DNA of 43,749 nt. Origin: an uncultured Litoreibacter sp. Lineage in GTDB: Bacteria; Pseudomonadota; Alphaproteobacteria; Rhodobacterales; Rhodobacteraceae. Shown piece after piece: positions 1-7,929 of the stretch. The DNA lies in the NCBI GenBank assembly GCA_938030665.1, contig CALHHY010000099.1, positions 1 to 43,749 of the forward strand, given 5' to 3'. The notes under the pieces were generated by a model. That model was not told where the DNA came from. It ran no database searches and worked only from the letters and a program-made list of their open reading frames with translations. Every line of letters starts with the position of its first letter. Within the stretch, counting starts at the first letter, position 1. Position numbers and translations under genes: made by a program.

Positions 1-426
1 GGCACCGGCAATCTCGGCATCGGTGACCTGTATCTGGCCCAGCGCGCTGTGGCGGGCGGTGTCGTCGACGTCGATGGTGAAGGCAATGCTGGCACCGGGG
101 GCCAGGGCGGTCACGCTCAGCTCAATCCGGTTGTCGCCATCCGTCACCGGGCTGACAGCCCCCAGTGCGTCAGCGCCTGCAACCGTCTCGAATGGTTGAA
201 ACACTTCGACGCCGGCACCCTCGCCGGTGGTGTCAAAGATCAAGCCGGCCACGCTTTCTGACAGATCAAGCACCAATGTGGCCGGGCCCACGGCGCAGGC
301 ACCGGTATTGGTAAATGTGAACCGGTCCTTGGGGGCACCCTCGTCGAACTTTACGTCGATATTCGCGGCTACTGGTGCGGCAAGTATCAGCGCCAAAATC
401 GCCGTGATCATGCTTATTTTCGTCAT
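1..426 (-). CDS. Secreted aggregation-factor-core-like protein, partial
   Basis: An open frame of 142 codons reads leftward from ATG at 424-426 and runs off the window edge, so the C-terminus is missing. The first 20 or so residues form a signal peptide (MTKISMITAILALILAAPVAA), so the product is probably exported. The mature part is acidic and beta-rich in character, with no cysteine pair or catalytic motif that I can see. It resembles the short Rhodobacteraceae proteins usually annotated as 'aggregation factor core'; this is recalled family resemblance, and the molecular role is unknown. A GAGGGAG ribosome binding site lies about 8 bases upstream of the start. It is transcribed away from the next gene's 3' end on the same strand and may be the last gene of that run. 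Confidence 0.7.
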   Translation of the reverse strand, partial: MTKISMITAILALILAAPVAANIDVKFDEGAPKDRFTFTNTGACAVGPATLVLDLSESVAGLIFDTTGEGAGVEVFQPFETVAGADALGAVSPVTDGDNRIELSVTALAPGASIAFTIDVDDTARHSALGQIQVTDAEIAGA

Positions 427-461
427 TAGCCGTCTCCCTCGTTTCGGTCCCGGACGGGGGG

Positions 462-1301
462 TCATGGCGTGGCCATGTTATACCCCGTCAGCTGTTCGGG
501 CAGCAGGACATAAATCTCGTCAGGTGGCGTCACCAAAGCGTGCTGCATGATCAGCGGGTCCACCCCCATGTCATCGAGATAGCGCATGACCTCGCCTTGG
601 CCACGTTGTATGTCCTCGACCGCCAAGAAGGCCGGTAGGGCTGTGTTGGTGCCGAAGTAGTGCTGATGCACGCCCACCTGCGCCGCGTCATGGATACGGC
701 GTTCGGTGCCCGAGGCCAGCACGTAAGGGCAGGCGGACAGGCAGATATCACCGGCCCCCATCAACGTATCGTAGCCCGCCTCGCGCAGGGTGCGGCCAAT
801 GGCCAGCGCGTCCTGCACCGACCCGCCGGGAGAGTTCAGCCGGACGGTGTCGATCCCGCCCGTAGCCGCCTCCAGAAAATCGCTGAACCGTTCAGCATCT
901 CCTTGGGCGATCTGGCCCGTGATCGTCAGCGTCTCGCTATCCTGCTCGAACGATAGCCGCGCCGGCATATCGCCGGTGCTGCGATAGGGGCGTGCGGGGT
1001 TGCCCTCATCAGCGGGGCGCAGCGGCGTGTCGCGCGGGGCGTAGCGCCGGGTCTGGTCGCCGGGGATGACGGGCGTGTCAAAACCAGGCTGCGAGGACGG
1101 CCAGGCGATATGCGGGATCGCGGCCATCAGGTCCCGCCCCATCAGAAACAGTGCGATACAAAGCTGCAACCCCAGAATAAAGGTGATCGCCCCCTTGGCG
1201 CTCATCAGCCTTCGCGGCGGCTTTTCTGGCTTCGCGGCCTTTTTCGCCGCGCGCCGTTCTGCCCGTGTGGGGGGCAGGGTGGGGGTGTCAGTCGCGCTCA
1301 T
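462..1301 (-). CDS. ClpP/crotonase-fold membrane-anchored serine protease-like protein
   Basis: The 279-residue protein has a basic cytoplasmic N-terminus rich in Arg, Lys and Ala, one membrane segment at about residues 37-60, a proline-rich linker, and a C-terminal domain of the ClpP/SppA fold lying on the periplasmic side by inference. Motifs seen are SPGG at 157-160 (oxyanion-hole strand), CLSAC at 187-191 with Ser189 as probable nucleophile, and VHQH at 211-214 supplying a candidate histidine. This layout matches the COG3904-like periplasmic proteins whose substrates are unknown. Its ATG overlaps the stop of the upstream membrane coiled-coil gene by four bases (ATGA), so the two are very likely translated together. 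Proteolytic activity is inferred from motifs only. Confidence 0.75.
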   Translation of the reverse strand: MSATDTPTLPPTRAERRAAKKAAKPEKPPRRLMSAKGAITFILGLQLCIALFLMGRDLMAAIPHIAWPSSQPGFDTPVIPGDQTRRYAPRDTPLRPADEGNPARPYRSTGDMPARLSFEQDSETLTITGQIAQGDAERFSDFLEAATGGIDTVRLNSPGGSVQDALAIGRTLREAGYDTLMGAGDICLSACPYVLASGTERRIHDAAQVGVHQHYFGTNTALPAFLAVEDIQRGQGEVMRYLDDMGVDPLIMQHALVTPPDEIYVLLPEQLTGYNMATP

Positions 1302-2632
1302 GCCTGCTTGTCCGATTTCTCCTCTGCCGAGGTGGGGACGGGCTTGATCTCGGGCTTCACGGTTGGTGGCGCGGGTACGCGCGCGGGCGGTGGCGTCCAG
1401 GTCTCGCTGCCCCGCAAGGAGCCTTCGACCTCCTGAATGGCATTCAGGGCCGCGCGCAGCTCTGCCAGGGTTAGCGTGTCCTCCACCCCGACCCGCGATT
1501 TGCCGGATCGGATGGCCGCTTGCGTGATCGTAAGAATGAAAACCAGCACTGCCGGAAGCAGGTCGATGGCAATGGCACCCGCCCAGCTTGGCACGAAATT
1601 CTCCGCATAGCGGATCACCGCATCGGCCGTTGAGATCGGGGTGTAGATGGTATCGAGCGGTTGGGTCATGCCCATGACGCCTTCGGCGGCCAGCCGCAGC
1701 GTGTCGGCGCGTTGACCCAGAAGTTGGAGTACCGAGGTGATCGTGGATTGCTGACCCGCCCGTGTTTCCGCCGTACGCCCGTCGAGCTCCGGCAGGATGA
1801 CGGAGGCCGACAGATCTTGCGCGGCCCGGCTGACAAGCGGTGCGACGGACAACTGGCGCAGCTGGGTGATGACGCCCGCGAGCCGCACCGCTTCTTCGGA
1901 GAACTGGACCGAACGCGCCTCGATCGGGCCGGGTTCAACGGTAAGCGAGCGCATGCGTGACAGGATCGCGTTGCCCTCCGCGAAGGCTGCGTTGACCAAA
2001 GGCTGTTGGGAGGCGATCTGGCTTTCAAGCGCGGCCAGCTCGTCCGATTTTTGCCGCAACACGCGGAACACTGCCCCACGACCGGCAAGGCCTGACAAAT
2101 CGCCGGTGGCTTCCTGTTCAGACAGGTCTTCAAAGGATTGGCGTACTCGCGCGACGTCGCGGCCCAACCCCTGGGCGGATACGGCGATTTCATTGCTGCG
2201 CTCCAGCGCTGTCTGGTAGTCCTGAACGGTGCGGGCCAAATGCTGCTCAACGGCGGCGGCGCCTGCCAGGGCGGCGGCGTTCAGCCAGCTTGACATTGCG
2301 ATGATGGCGGCAGAGCCGAGCAGCATCGACACAAACAGCCCGATCCGCGCGCCCATGGTGCGCACCGCTGGCAACAGCCGCATCAGGTAGGACCAGAAGA
2401 CAAAAATTCCGACAGAGACCGCGATGGAATAACTGACGGCGGCAAAGAAGCTGAGCGCACCGTTGTCATCCAGTAGAGAGGACACGCCCAGGTAGGTGTA
2501 GATGCCGGAGGCCACTGCCAGCACGCCCAAAGCGGCGGCGGTGAAGCCGTCGAGCCAGCTGATATGGCCTTCCAGCTCCTTGGCGTAGCGCAGGCCCTGG
2601 GCCTCGGCGCGGGTCAGTTTGTCGTGCTCCAT
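1298..2632 (-). CDS. Membrane protein with periplasmic or cytoplasmic coiled coil, function unknown
   Basis: The 444-residue protein has three closely spaced membrane segments near the N-terminus (about 28-50, 61-83 and 96-118), a long helical region of roughly 220 residues rich in Ala, Gln, Glu and Arg that looks like coiled coil, a fourth membrane segment near 345-370, and a proline- and lysine-rich tail. I recognise no named family. The general plan (membrane hairpins flanking a long helix) is that of a scaffold or sensor and has no enzyme motif. The gene is coupled by ATGA overlap to the ClpP-fold protease downstream, so a joint role such as presenting substrates to the protease is possible but speculative. 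GGGAGAG precedes the start by about 8 bases. Confidence 0.75.
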   Translation of the reverse strand: MEHDKLTRAEAQGLRYAKELEGHISWLDGFTAAALGVLAVASGIYTYLGVSSLLDDNGALSFFAAVSYSIAVSVGIFVFWSYLMRLLPAVRTMGARIGLFVSMLLGSAAIIAMSSWLNAAALAGAAAVEQHLARTVQDYQTALERSNEIAVSAQGLGRDVARVRQSFEDLSEQEATGDLSGLAGRGAVFRVLRQKSDELAALESQIASQQPLVNAAFAEGNAILSRMRSLTVEPGPIEARSVQFSEEAVRLAGVITQLRQLSVAPLVSRAAQDLSASVILPELDGRTAETRAGQQSTITSVLQLLGQRADTLRLAAEGVMGMTQPLDTIYTPISTADAVIRYAENFVPSWAGAIAIDLLPAVLVFILTITQAAIRSGKSRVGVEDTLTLAELRAALNAIQEVEGSLRGSETWTPPPARVPAPPTVKPEIKPVPTSAEEKSDKQA

Positions 2633-2818
2633 GGGCGTCTCTCCCTTAACCAGTTGTTAATATGGGGGTGGTGGGGGCGTTTGGCCAGCTATCGACCCGC
2701 AGCGCAGGAAAAACCACCCGGATCGCGCTTCACGGACCTGCACGTTCCGGTGACCGAGGGCTGTACCTTCACCCCCCATTGGCTAGGGTTTGTGCGGCAG
2801 ACGGTACGGAGGGGTTTC

Positions 2819-4177
2819 ATGCGTCTATTTCGAGCGGCCACACTGCTGGCCCTGATGGCTGGCATGCTGCTGTCAACGCCCGCGCGGGCAGCGCAGGATT
2901 TCGTGGCGTTAGCCAAGGATATCCTGATCGGCACGGATGCCGAGCGGAGCGCGGCCGCCGAAACCTTCATTGCGCGCGGTGACGTCGATATGGTGCCGAC
3001 GCTGGTGCTGCTGATGCGCATCGGCGGCTCCCACGTGGTGACGCAGCGTGTGCTGAAAGAGCTGACGGGGGAGGACCTGCCCAACTGGCGCGCTGCCATG
3101 CGCTATCAGGAAGCGCATCCGGAGATCACCCCCCATCCCAGCTATTACGACCTGAAGCTGTGGTATTGGGGGGGGATCGACCGTGATTTTCTGGACCTGT
3201 TCGCGCTGCCCATAGACCGCGATGCCATGCGCATCCGCTTTGAGGAGATCACCTGGGGCGGCAACCGCTTTGATAATATCCCGTCGCTCGACAACCCCGC
3301 GATGATCCCTGCCGCGCAAGCAGACTACATGCTCGACGACGATCTGGTTTTTGGGGTCGAGATCAATGGCGATACCCGCGCCTACCCCCTGCGCATCATG
3401 GGTTGGCACGAGATGCTGAACGACGTCATAGGCGGGGTGCCGGTGGCGCTGGCCTATTGCACCTTATGCGGCGCAGGCGTGCTGTTTGAAACCCAAGCGG
3501 CAGGGCGTGAGGCACCGTTCGTGTTCGGCTCCTCCAGCCTTCTTTACCGCTCCAACAAGCTGATGTTTGACCGTGCCACAAAAAGCCTGTGGAACCAGTT
3601 CACGGGGGAGCCGGTCTCGGGCCCGCTGGCGCAGTCTGGCATCGCGCTGACCATTCGGCCCGTGGCTATCACCTCCTGGGCCGATTGGCGCGCGCAGCAT
3701 CCCGAGACGCAGGTACTGTCATTGGAGACGGGCCATATCCGCGACTACGATTCCGGGGTGGTCTACCGGGAATATTTCGCCTCCCCCGACTTGCTTTACC
3801 CCACGGTGACGGACGAGACGCGGTTGCTGCAGAAAGATTACGTCTACGGCATCAGGGTGGCGGGCGGGGCGAAGGCATGGCCAATCACTGCTTTTGAGAA
3901 GAGCCCCGTGATCAACGACGCGGTTGGGCTGTCAAATGTGGTGCTGGTCGGCGATGCCAGCACCCGCACCGTGCGCGCCTATGATCGCGGCGCGCATCAG
4001 TTCACTTGGAAAAACGAACAGGTGACCGGCCCCGGTGGAGTATGGCAGGTGAGTGAGGCCGCGCTGGTAGGCCCCTCCGGGAAGCGTCTTCCCCGGATGC
4101 CCGGCCATGTTGCCTACTGGTTCGCCTGGGACGGGTATCTGGGCGCGGAAAGCGACCTTTATGCGCCGCCCGGCTAG
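2819..4177 (+). CDS. DUF3179 domain-containing secreted protein
   Basis: The 452-residue product starts with a signal peptide (MRLFRAATLLALMAGMLLSTPARAA), so it acts outside the cytoplasm. The body matches DUF3179 as I know it: a conserved core with the CTLCGAG segment and the FGSSSLLYRSNKLMFDR region, followed by a WNQFTGE motif. The family has no assigned reaction. The open frame extends 85 codons upstream, but ATG at 2819 is preferred because it is preceded by GGAGGGG about 6 bases away and begins exactly at the signal peptide. Its stop overlaps the convergent PhyH-like gene in the four bases CTAG (4174-4177). Confidence 0.8.
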   Translation: MRLFRAATLLALMAGMLLSTPARAAQDFVALAKDILIGTDAERSAAAETFIARGDVDMVPTLVLLMRIGGSHVVTQRVLKELTGEDLPNWRAAMRYQEAHPEITPHPSYYDLKLWYWGGIDRDFLDLFALPIDRDAMRIRFEEITWGGNRFDNIPSLDNPAMIPAAQADYMLDDDLVFGVEINGDTRAYPLRIMGWHEMLNDVIGGVPVALAYCTLCGAGVLFETQAAGREAPFVFGSSSLLYRSNKLMFDRATKSLWNQFTGEPVSGPLAQSGIALTIRPVAITSWADWRAQHPETQVLSLETGHIRDYDSGVVYREYFASPDLLYPTVTDETRLLQKDYVYGIRVAGGAKAWPITAFEKSPVINDAVGLSNVVLVGDASTRTVRAYDRGAHQFTWKNEQVTGPGGVWQVSEAALVGPSGKRLPRMPGHVAYWFAWDGYLGAESDLYAPPG

Positions 4178-5313
4178 GGCCGTTTGCGCGTGGTTTGGGC
4201 GGTCAGGGCGGCTTCGAAATCGGCCTCTGACATCCCTTCGTTGAGCGCGCGGGCCATCAGTTCCGCCTGACTTTCCGGGATCAGGCCGCCAACGGGCGGG
4301 TCGCTGTCGAGGTTTGTGGGAAAGGCATAACCTTCCGCCGCCGCCGCTATGACGCGTGCCGGGTCGGCCATGCCCTGCAGCACCGGGTAAAGCGCGCGGC
4401 ACATGGCGTCGCGGTCCACAGCTTCAATCGACCGCCCAAAGGGGGAGCCGACCTGCAGGAGGTTCGCCAGGCGGAACTGGTCCGTGGTGCGATTCTGGCC
4501 CGCCCCGTGCATGACGGCCGGGTTGAAGAATACCGCGTCGCCCTTTTCAAGCGGCAGCTGGGTGTGGTTGGCGGCGAAATAGTCCTGAAACTCTGGCCGG
4601 GCGAAAGCCACATAACCCGCCTGCATCTGGTGAGAATAGGGCAGGTAAAGCGTGGGCCCGGTCTGCAACGGCATGTCGCAATGCGCAATCGCGCCTTGCA
4701 GGGTCAATAGCGGCGACAGGGCGTGCACCTGGGCGGGGTAGGTGGCCACCCGCGCGGGATCCATGAAGCCCAGATGGTAGTCGCGATGCGCGACCTGCGC
4801 CGCGCCGCCCGGATTGACCCGGTTGACCTGCGCGGTCAGCTGGTAGCCTTGCCCCAGCCAGGCGCGGCAGGGCAGGGCGATGGCGGGGGCGTCCATATAG
4901 GCCGCGAAGTTCTCAGGCGCGCGCAGCGCGTGTTTTTGCGCCGCGTTCCAGACCCGGTCGTTGGCGCCGGGTTTGGCAAAATGGTCGCCGCCGCCGCCGG
5001 CGCCACGCTCCTCCTCTATCAGCTGCTCGAACAGGGCGGTCGCGTCATCAATGACGCTATGGTCGGCCAGCGCGGATTTGATGGCGATGATGCCAGGGCC
5101 CTGATCAAAGGCGCGGTTGAGCTCGGCCATCAGCGCCAACGGGTCGGTGCAATTGCGGAACGTATCGCCGTGATAGATCACGGTATTTTGGGCGATGTGA
5201 TCTGCCAGCGGGTAATCAGAAGCGTCGGTCTGCCGCTCGACCAGCGCTTTCAATTCGTCCAGATCGCCGGCCTCGGCGTCAAGCCAGACGGGCGGATGGG
5301 GTTTTGTGAGCAT
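4174..5313 (-). CDS. Phytanoyl-CoA dioxygenase (PhyH) family protein
   Basis: The 379-residue protein fits the PhyH group of non-haem Fe(II)/2-oxoglutarate oxygenases, which hydroxylate small molecules in the cytoplasm. The iron-binding facial triad can be read as His176 and Asp178 (in AHRDYH) and the distal His269 (in VMHGAGQNRT), with Arg275 or Arg281 as candidate 2-oxoglutarate anchor. No signal peptide is present. GGGAGG lies upstream of ATG at 5311-5313. The substrate cannot be told from the sequence, and neighbouring genes do not suggest a pathway. Its 3' end overlaps that of the DUF3179 gene. Confidence 0.75.
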   Translation of the reverse strand: MLTKPHPPVWLDAEAGDLDELKALVERQTDASDYPLADHIAQNTVIYHGDTFRNCTDPLALMAELNRAFDQGPGIIAIKSALADHSVIDDATALFEQLIEEERGAGGGGDHFAKPGANDRVWNAAQKHALRAPENFAAYMDAPAIALPCRAWLGQGYQLTAQVNRVNPGGAAQVAHRDYHLGFMDPARVATYPAQVHALSPLLTLQGAIAHCDMPLQTGPTLYLPYSHQMQAGYVAFARPEFQDYFAANHTQLPLEKGDAVFFNPAVMHGAGQNRTTDQFRLANLLQVGSPFGRSIEAVDRDAMCRALYPVLQGMADPARVIAAAAEGYAFPTNLDSDPPVGGLIPESQAELMARALNEGMSEADFEAALTAQTTRKRP

Positions 5314-5363
5314 GTGGACCTCCCTTGCCGTTGCATGAACCCTAGCGGCAAGCAGGGCTAGGT

Positions 5364-5495
5364 TGAAAGGGGTCTTTCAGCGCGGGGGAAGCGACGGAAC
5401 CACCCAAACGTAAGGGCACTTATTCCCGCAGACCTGTATATACAGGTGGGCGCCAGGTAACTGAACCAGGGTCCAGACAGAGCCAGCTCCCGCGG
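5364..5495 (-). ncRNA. Structured RNA candidate, 6S-like (identity uncertain)
   Basis: The 376 bases between the PhyH-like gene and mmcB hold no credible protein gene. On the minus strand they contain a compact foldable unit. A closing stem pairs GCTCCCGCG (5486-5494, plus-strand reading) with CGCGGGGGAAGC (5381-5392). Inside it are an apical perfect 16-bp dyad, ACCTGTATATACAGGT (5432-5447), and a CCACC/GGTGG pairing. A TGAAAG/CTTTCA hairpin (5364-5379) follows on the minus strand. A rod with closing stem, open middle and apical stem is the plan of 6S RNA, which binds sigma-70 RNA polymerase, and the sequence resembles what I remember of rhodobacterial 6S RNA. Strand, ends and family are inferred. 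A 5' end further upstream (towards 5600) is possible. Confidence 0.42.
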
Positions 5496-5660
5496 AATTG
5501 CTTAAGGCCACCGGAATGTAGGCCCTATGGCACGGGATGGGCAGAACCGTCTTCAACGCAGATAGGGGTCAAAGGGGGCCATGGCAAGGCGTGTGGCCTG
5601 ATGGACAGACAAAAGACTCTCCGCAGCTTCTGATACATGCGATTTCTGCCGGGCTTGATT

Positions 5661-5678
5661 TTTGTTTACGGTTTGTTC
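5661..5678 (+). promoter_or_regulatory. LexA (SOS) box candidate upstream of mmcB
   Basis: TTTGTTT (5661-5667) and TTTGTTC (5672-5678) form a direct repeat with an 11-base period, equal to GTTT-N7-GTTC. The alphaproteobacterial LexA site is GTTC-N7-GTTC, so there is one mismatch. It ends 11 bases before the mmcB start, where a repressor would block expression. mmcB is known as a LexA-controlled gene in Caulobacter, which fits. Confidence 0.6.
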
Positions 5679-5689
5679 ACATTGCGGCA

Positions 5690-6160
5690 ATGGCAAATGA
5701 CCTTTCCTCTTCTCTCAGCCCGCATGTCCAGCCCGGCCAATTGCTGGCACGCGGCGTGTCGCGGCACCTGGCCAGCCATGGCTTTGCCTGCGTCGAGGAG
5801 CTGGTTCCCGACCGGGGCCTGCGCGTGGACGTGATGGCGCTTGGCCCCAAGGGGGAGATCTGGGTGGTGGAATGCAAATCCTGCCGCGCTGATTTTAGGG
5901 CGGACCAGAAATGGGAAGGGTACTTGCCCTGGTGCGACCGGTTTTTCTGGGCCGTGGACGAGGCCTTTCCAACGGAGATTTTACCTCAGAGCCAAGGCTT
6001 GATCATCGCGGATGCCTACGACGCCGAGATCATCCGCATGGCCCCGGAGGACAAACTGCCAGCCGCAAGGCGCAAAGTGCTGACCGCGAAATTTGCGCGA
6101 CATGCCGCGCGCAGGCTGCACGCGCTGCGCGACCCGGAATTTTGCCTGCCCTTTGGCTGA
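5690..6160 (+). CDS. mmcB: MmcB family DNA repair protein
   Basis: The 156-residue cytoplasmic protein matches MmcB (COG5321, formerly DUF1052), a putative nuclease required for mitomycin C resistance. Visible features are the opening segment PGQLLARGVSRHLASHGFACVEELVPDRGLRVDVMALGPKG and the WVVECKSCRADFRADQKWEGY segment, whose D...E-x-K spacing is that of the PD-(D/E)xK nuclease fold. The catalytic role is inferred from this pattern. The open frame extends 51 codons upstream, but those codons lack family similarity and would contain the LexA-like box, so ATG at 5690 is preferred although no clear ribosome binding site precedes it. Confidence 0.85.
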   Translation: MANDLSSSLSPHVQPGQLLARGVSRHLASHGFACVEELVPDRGLRVDVMALGPKGEIWVVECKSCRADFRADQKWEGYLPWCDRFFWAVDEAFPTEILPQSQGLIIADAYDAEIIRMAPEDKLPAARRKVLTAKFARHAARRLHALRDPEFCLPFG

Positions 6161-6210
6161 CATGATCTGATTGTGCTGCGCCCGCGATGCTACGCGCTTC
6201 GCGCACGGTA

Positions 6211-6277
6211 AGGGGGCGCTGCCCCCTCGGCGCGGATGCGCCTCACCCCCGGAGTATTTCTGAAGCAGTGATGAGGG
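6211..6277. repeat. Dispersed intergenic repeat, copy 1
   Basis: A GC hairpin, AGGGGGC-GCT-GCCCCCT (6211-6227), is followed after a short gap by CCCCCGGAGTATTTCTGAAG (from 6246) and then CARTGATGAGGG ending at 6277. The same arrangement occurs at 12218-12277 with one base difference in the core. This copy sits between the converging 3' ends of mmcB and the DUF6324 gene, which suggests a role in ending transcription from both sides or a REP-type element. Confidence 0.65.
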
Positions 6278-6292
6278 ACCGTGTGGCCCGGT

Positions 6293-6484
6293 TCACTGTT
6301 TTGCGATGCTACGGGCGCGAGCGGCGGCGGCTTTGATCTCTTCGGCGATTTCTTCGGCCTCTTCGGGGTCGAAATCGAAAGGCAGGTCGATGCCGTCTCC
6401 CTGCACATAGAGCCTGACCATCCCCAGTTCGGTCGGCCCGATCTGCAGATTTGCCGCGATGTCGCTTTCGGAATCGATACCCAT
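6293..6484 (-). CDS. DUF6324 family small protein
   Basis: The 63-residue acidic protein (MGIDSESDIAANLQIGPTEL at its start) matches the small DUF6324 family of Rhodobacteraceae as I recall it. It has a short N-terminal sheet-like part and an acidic C-terminal helix with the run EEAEEIAEEIKAAAARAR. It has no signal peptide or membrane segment, and no function is known. The frame could start 28 codons upstream at 6568, but ATG at 6482-6484 matches the family start and has AGGA about 9 bases upstream. It converges on mmcB with the dispersed repeat between them. Confidence 0.75.
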   Translation of the reverse strand: MGIDSESDIAANLQIGPTELGMVRLYVQGDGIDLPFDFDPEEAEEIAEEIKAAAARARSIAKQ

Positions 6485-6601
6485 TTTTGTGCCATCCTGC
6501 GCCAGTGTCCGAACTAGGTACAAAGATGCGTCCCGAAGGGCAAGGCTCACCCTCTTGGCCCCTTGCAATCGCCGCCGGTGGCAGCTAAATCAACGGCGCG
6601 T

Positions 6602-6678
6602 GCCGCCTTAGCTCAGTTGGTTAGAGCGCTTGATTGTGGATCAAGAGGTCCCTGGTTCGAGACCAGGAGGTGGTACCA
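6602..6678 (+). tRNA. tRNA-His (GTG anticodon)
   Basis: A full cloverleaf of 77 bases including encoded CCA. The acceptor arm GCCGCCT (6602-6608) pairs with AGGTGGT (6668-6674), with G:T at the first pair. The D arm is GCTC/GAGC, the anticodon stem CTTGA/TCAAG encloses loop TTGTGGA with anticodon GTG at 6636-6638, and the T arm is CCTGG/CCAGG with loop TTCGAGA. The discriminator is A73 (6675) and the base before the acceptor is T, so the usual G-1:C73 identity pair of tRNA-His is absent. This is the known alphaproteobacterial variant read by an unusual histidyl-tRNA synthetase. Confidence 0.96.
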
Positions 6679-6775
6679 TCCCCCTTTGATAGCCTTGCAT
6701 AGACGGCCTTGCGGAACCATTTGGCGTGTTTTCGCATTGTCATGTGACATAGACCGGGCAGGAGCGCGCGCCAGC

Positions 6776-7627
6776 ATGGCCACAGACAGCACCCAGACGC
6801 ATGAGGAAGAGGCCGAGGAGCAGTCCATCGAAGAGGCGGCCAAGCTGTCACCGAAGATGATTTTCGAGGTCATCCGGCGGGACGGGGAAGAAGAGCTGGC
6901 CCGCACCAACCGCTCGCTGTTCTGGTCCGGGATTGCGGCCGGGATCATGATTTCGCTGTCGGTGTTGGGCGAGGCGATCTTTCGCACCTACCTGCCGGAC
7001 GCGCCATGGCGCTACCTGCTTGAGAACCTTGGATATTCGCTTGGGTTCATCGTCGTCATTCTCGGTGGCATGCAGCTTTTCACCGAGAACACGATCGCAA
7101 CCGTCCTGCCCGCGCTGGGCGACCCTTGCGCGGCAATGATGAAGCGTGTCGCCCAGCTTTGGGCGCTGGTGTTGGGGGCCAATGTTATCGGCGCCTTTGG
7201 CGTGGCGCTACTATTCGCCTACACCTCCGCCATCCCAGCGGAACTACGGCCCGCGCTGACGGAGCTGTCGCAGCACGCGACCGGAATGGGGGCGTGGCAA
7301 GGGTTCATGCGGGCGATACCGGCGGGCGTTATCATCGCGGCGATTGTGTGGATGCTGCCGCAGGCGGAGGAATCGTCCTTTTGGGTTATCCTGGTCTTTA
7401 CCTGGTTGATCGCGGCGGGTGATTTTACCCACGTTGTCGCGGGTTCGGTCGAGATGGCTTATCTGCTGGTACAGGGCCAGCTCGGCGTGATCCCCGCAAT
7501 CTTCAGCTTCTTCCTGCCTGTGCTGGCTGGCAACGTCGTCGGCGGTACAGTGATCTTCACGCTGGTGGCCTGGGGGCAGGTGCGCGATGACGTTCACCCG
7601 ATCCAGGATCACCTTAGGGGACGGTGA
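6776..7627 (+). CDS. Formate/nitrite transporter (FNT) family channel, YfdC-like
   Basis: The 283-residue inner-membrane protein has an acidic N-terminal tail of about 50 residues followed by six hydrophobic segments, the plan of the FNT family of pentameric anion channels. The segment GGMQLFTENTIATVLPAL corresponds to the second-segment break of the family, and GDFTHVVAGSVE contains the conserved histidine region. The Glu- and Gln-rich extended N-terminus points to the YfdC-type subgroup whose substrate is not settled. The open frame covers tRNA-His upstream, so the start is placed at ATG 6776 with AGGAG about 12 bases before it. The last 14 bases overlap the convergent DUF6476 gene. Confidence 0.82.
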   Translation: MATDSTQTHEEEAEEQSIEEAAKLSPKMIFEVIRRDGEEELARTNRSLFWSGIAAGIMISLSVLGEAIFRTYLPDAPWRYLLENLGYSLGFIVVILGGMQLFTENTIATVLPALGDPCAAMMKRVAQLWALVLGANVIGAFGVALLFAYTSAIPAELRPALTELSQHATGMGAWQGFMRAIPAGVIIAAIVWMLPQAEESSFWVILVFTWLIAAGDFTHVVAGSVEMAYLLVQGQLGVIPAIFSFFLPVLAGNVVGGTVIFTLVAWGQVRDDVHPIQDHLRGR

Positions 7628-7910
7628 TCTGAACGCGTTGGATCAATCTTGATGTAGCGCGGTTGTAGATCAGAATTTCGCCCTCCGCGGTCACTATCGC
7701 GTACCAGTTGGGGCCTTGTGTGAAGGCCGTGGCAGCCGTGCCATCGGGAAGCGCGATGGTGTCAGGCAGCACCAGCTCTGAGGAAGAAGGGGGGGGCTGC
7801 TGCAAGCGGATGACAAGCAGCGCCACGATGAGTACAACGCCTGCAATCATCACCATGGTGAGCGTCGTCACGAGGCGGCGCAGGAATTTCAGGTTGGCGG
7901 GTTCCGCCAT
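7614..7910 (-). CDS. DUF6476 family membrane protein
   Basis: The 98-residue protein has one membrane segment (about residues 14-36, LVTTLTMVMIAGVVLIVALL) and a small beta-rich extracytoplasmic domain containing LPDTIALPDGTAATAFTQGP and an ending QRVQITVP. It matches DUF6476 as I recall it; no function is known. The start is uncertain: ATG at 7908-7910 gives the protein above, and ATG at 7929-7931 would add MQSPEED and overlap the divergent pseudouridine synthase start. Either way the two divergent genes have almost no space between them. It converges with the FNT gene and overlaps it by 14 bases. Confidence 0.72.
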   Translation of the reverse strand: MAEPANLKFLRRLVTTLTMVMIAGVVLIVALLVIRLQQPPPSSSELVLPDTIALPDGTAATAFTQGPNWYAIVTAEGEILIYNRATSRLIQRVQITVP

Positions 7911-7929
7911 GTCTTCTTCGGGGCTTTGC

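Noticed and set aside
2564-2818. 5' extension of the DUF3179 frame
   Set aside because: Runs antisense into the neighbouring gene and its promoter, and lacks the signal peptide start and site found at 2819.
5432-5447. ACCTGTATATACAGGT as an Escherichia coli type LexA site
   Set aside because: That site needs CTG-N10-CAG; here the spacing is CTG-N6-CAG.
6563-6775. 5' extension of the FNT frame across tRNA-His
   Set aside because: Would translate through a tRNA; family similarity begins only at 6776.
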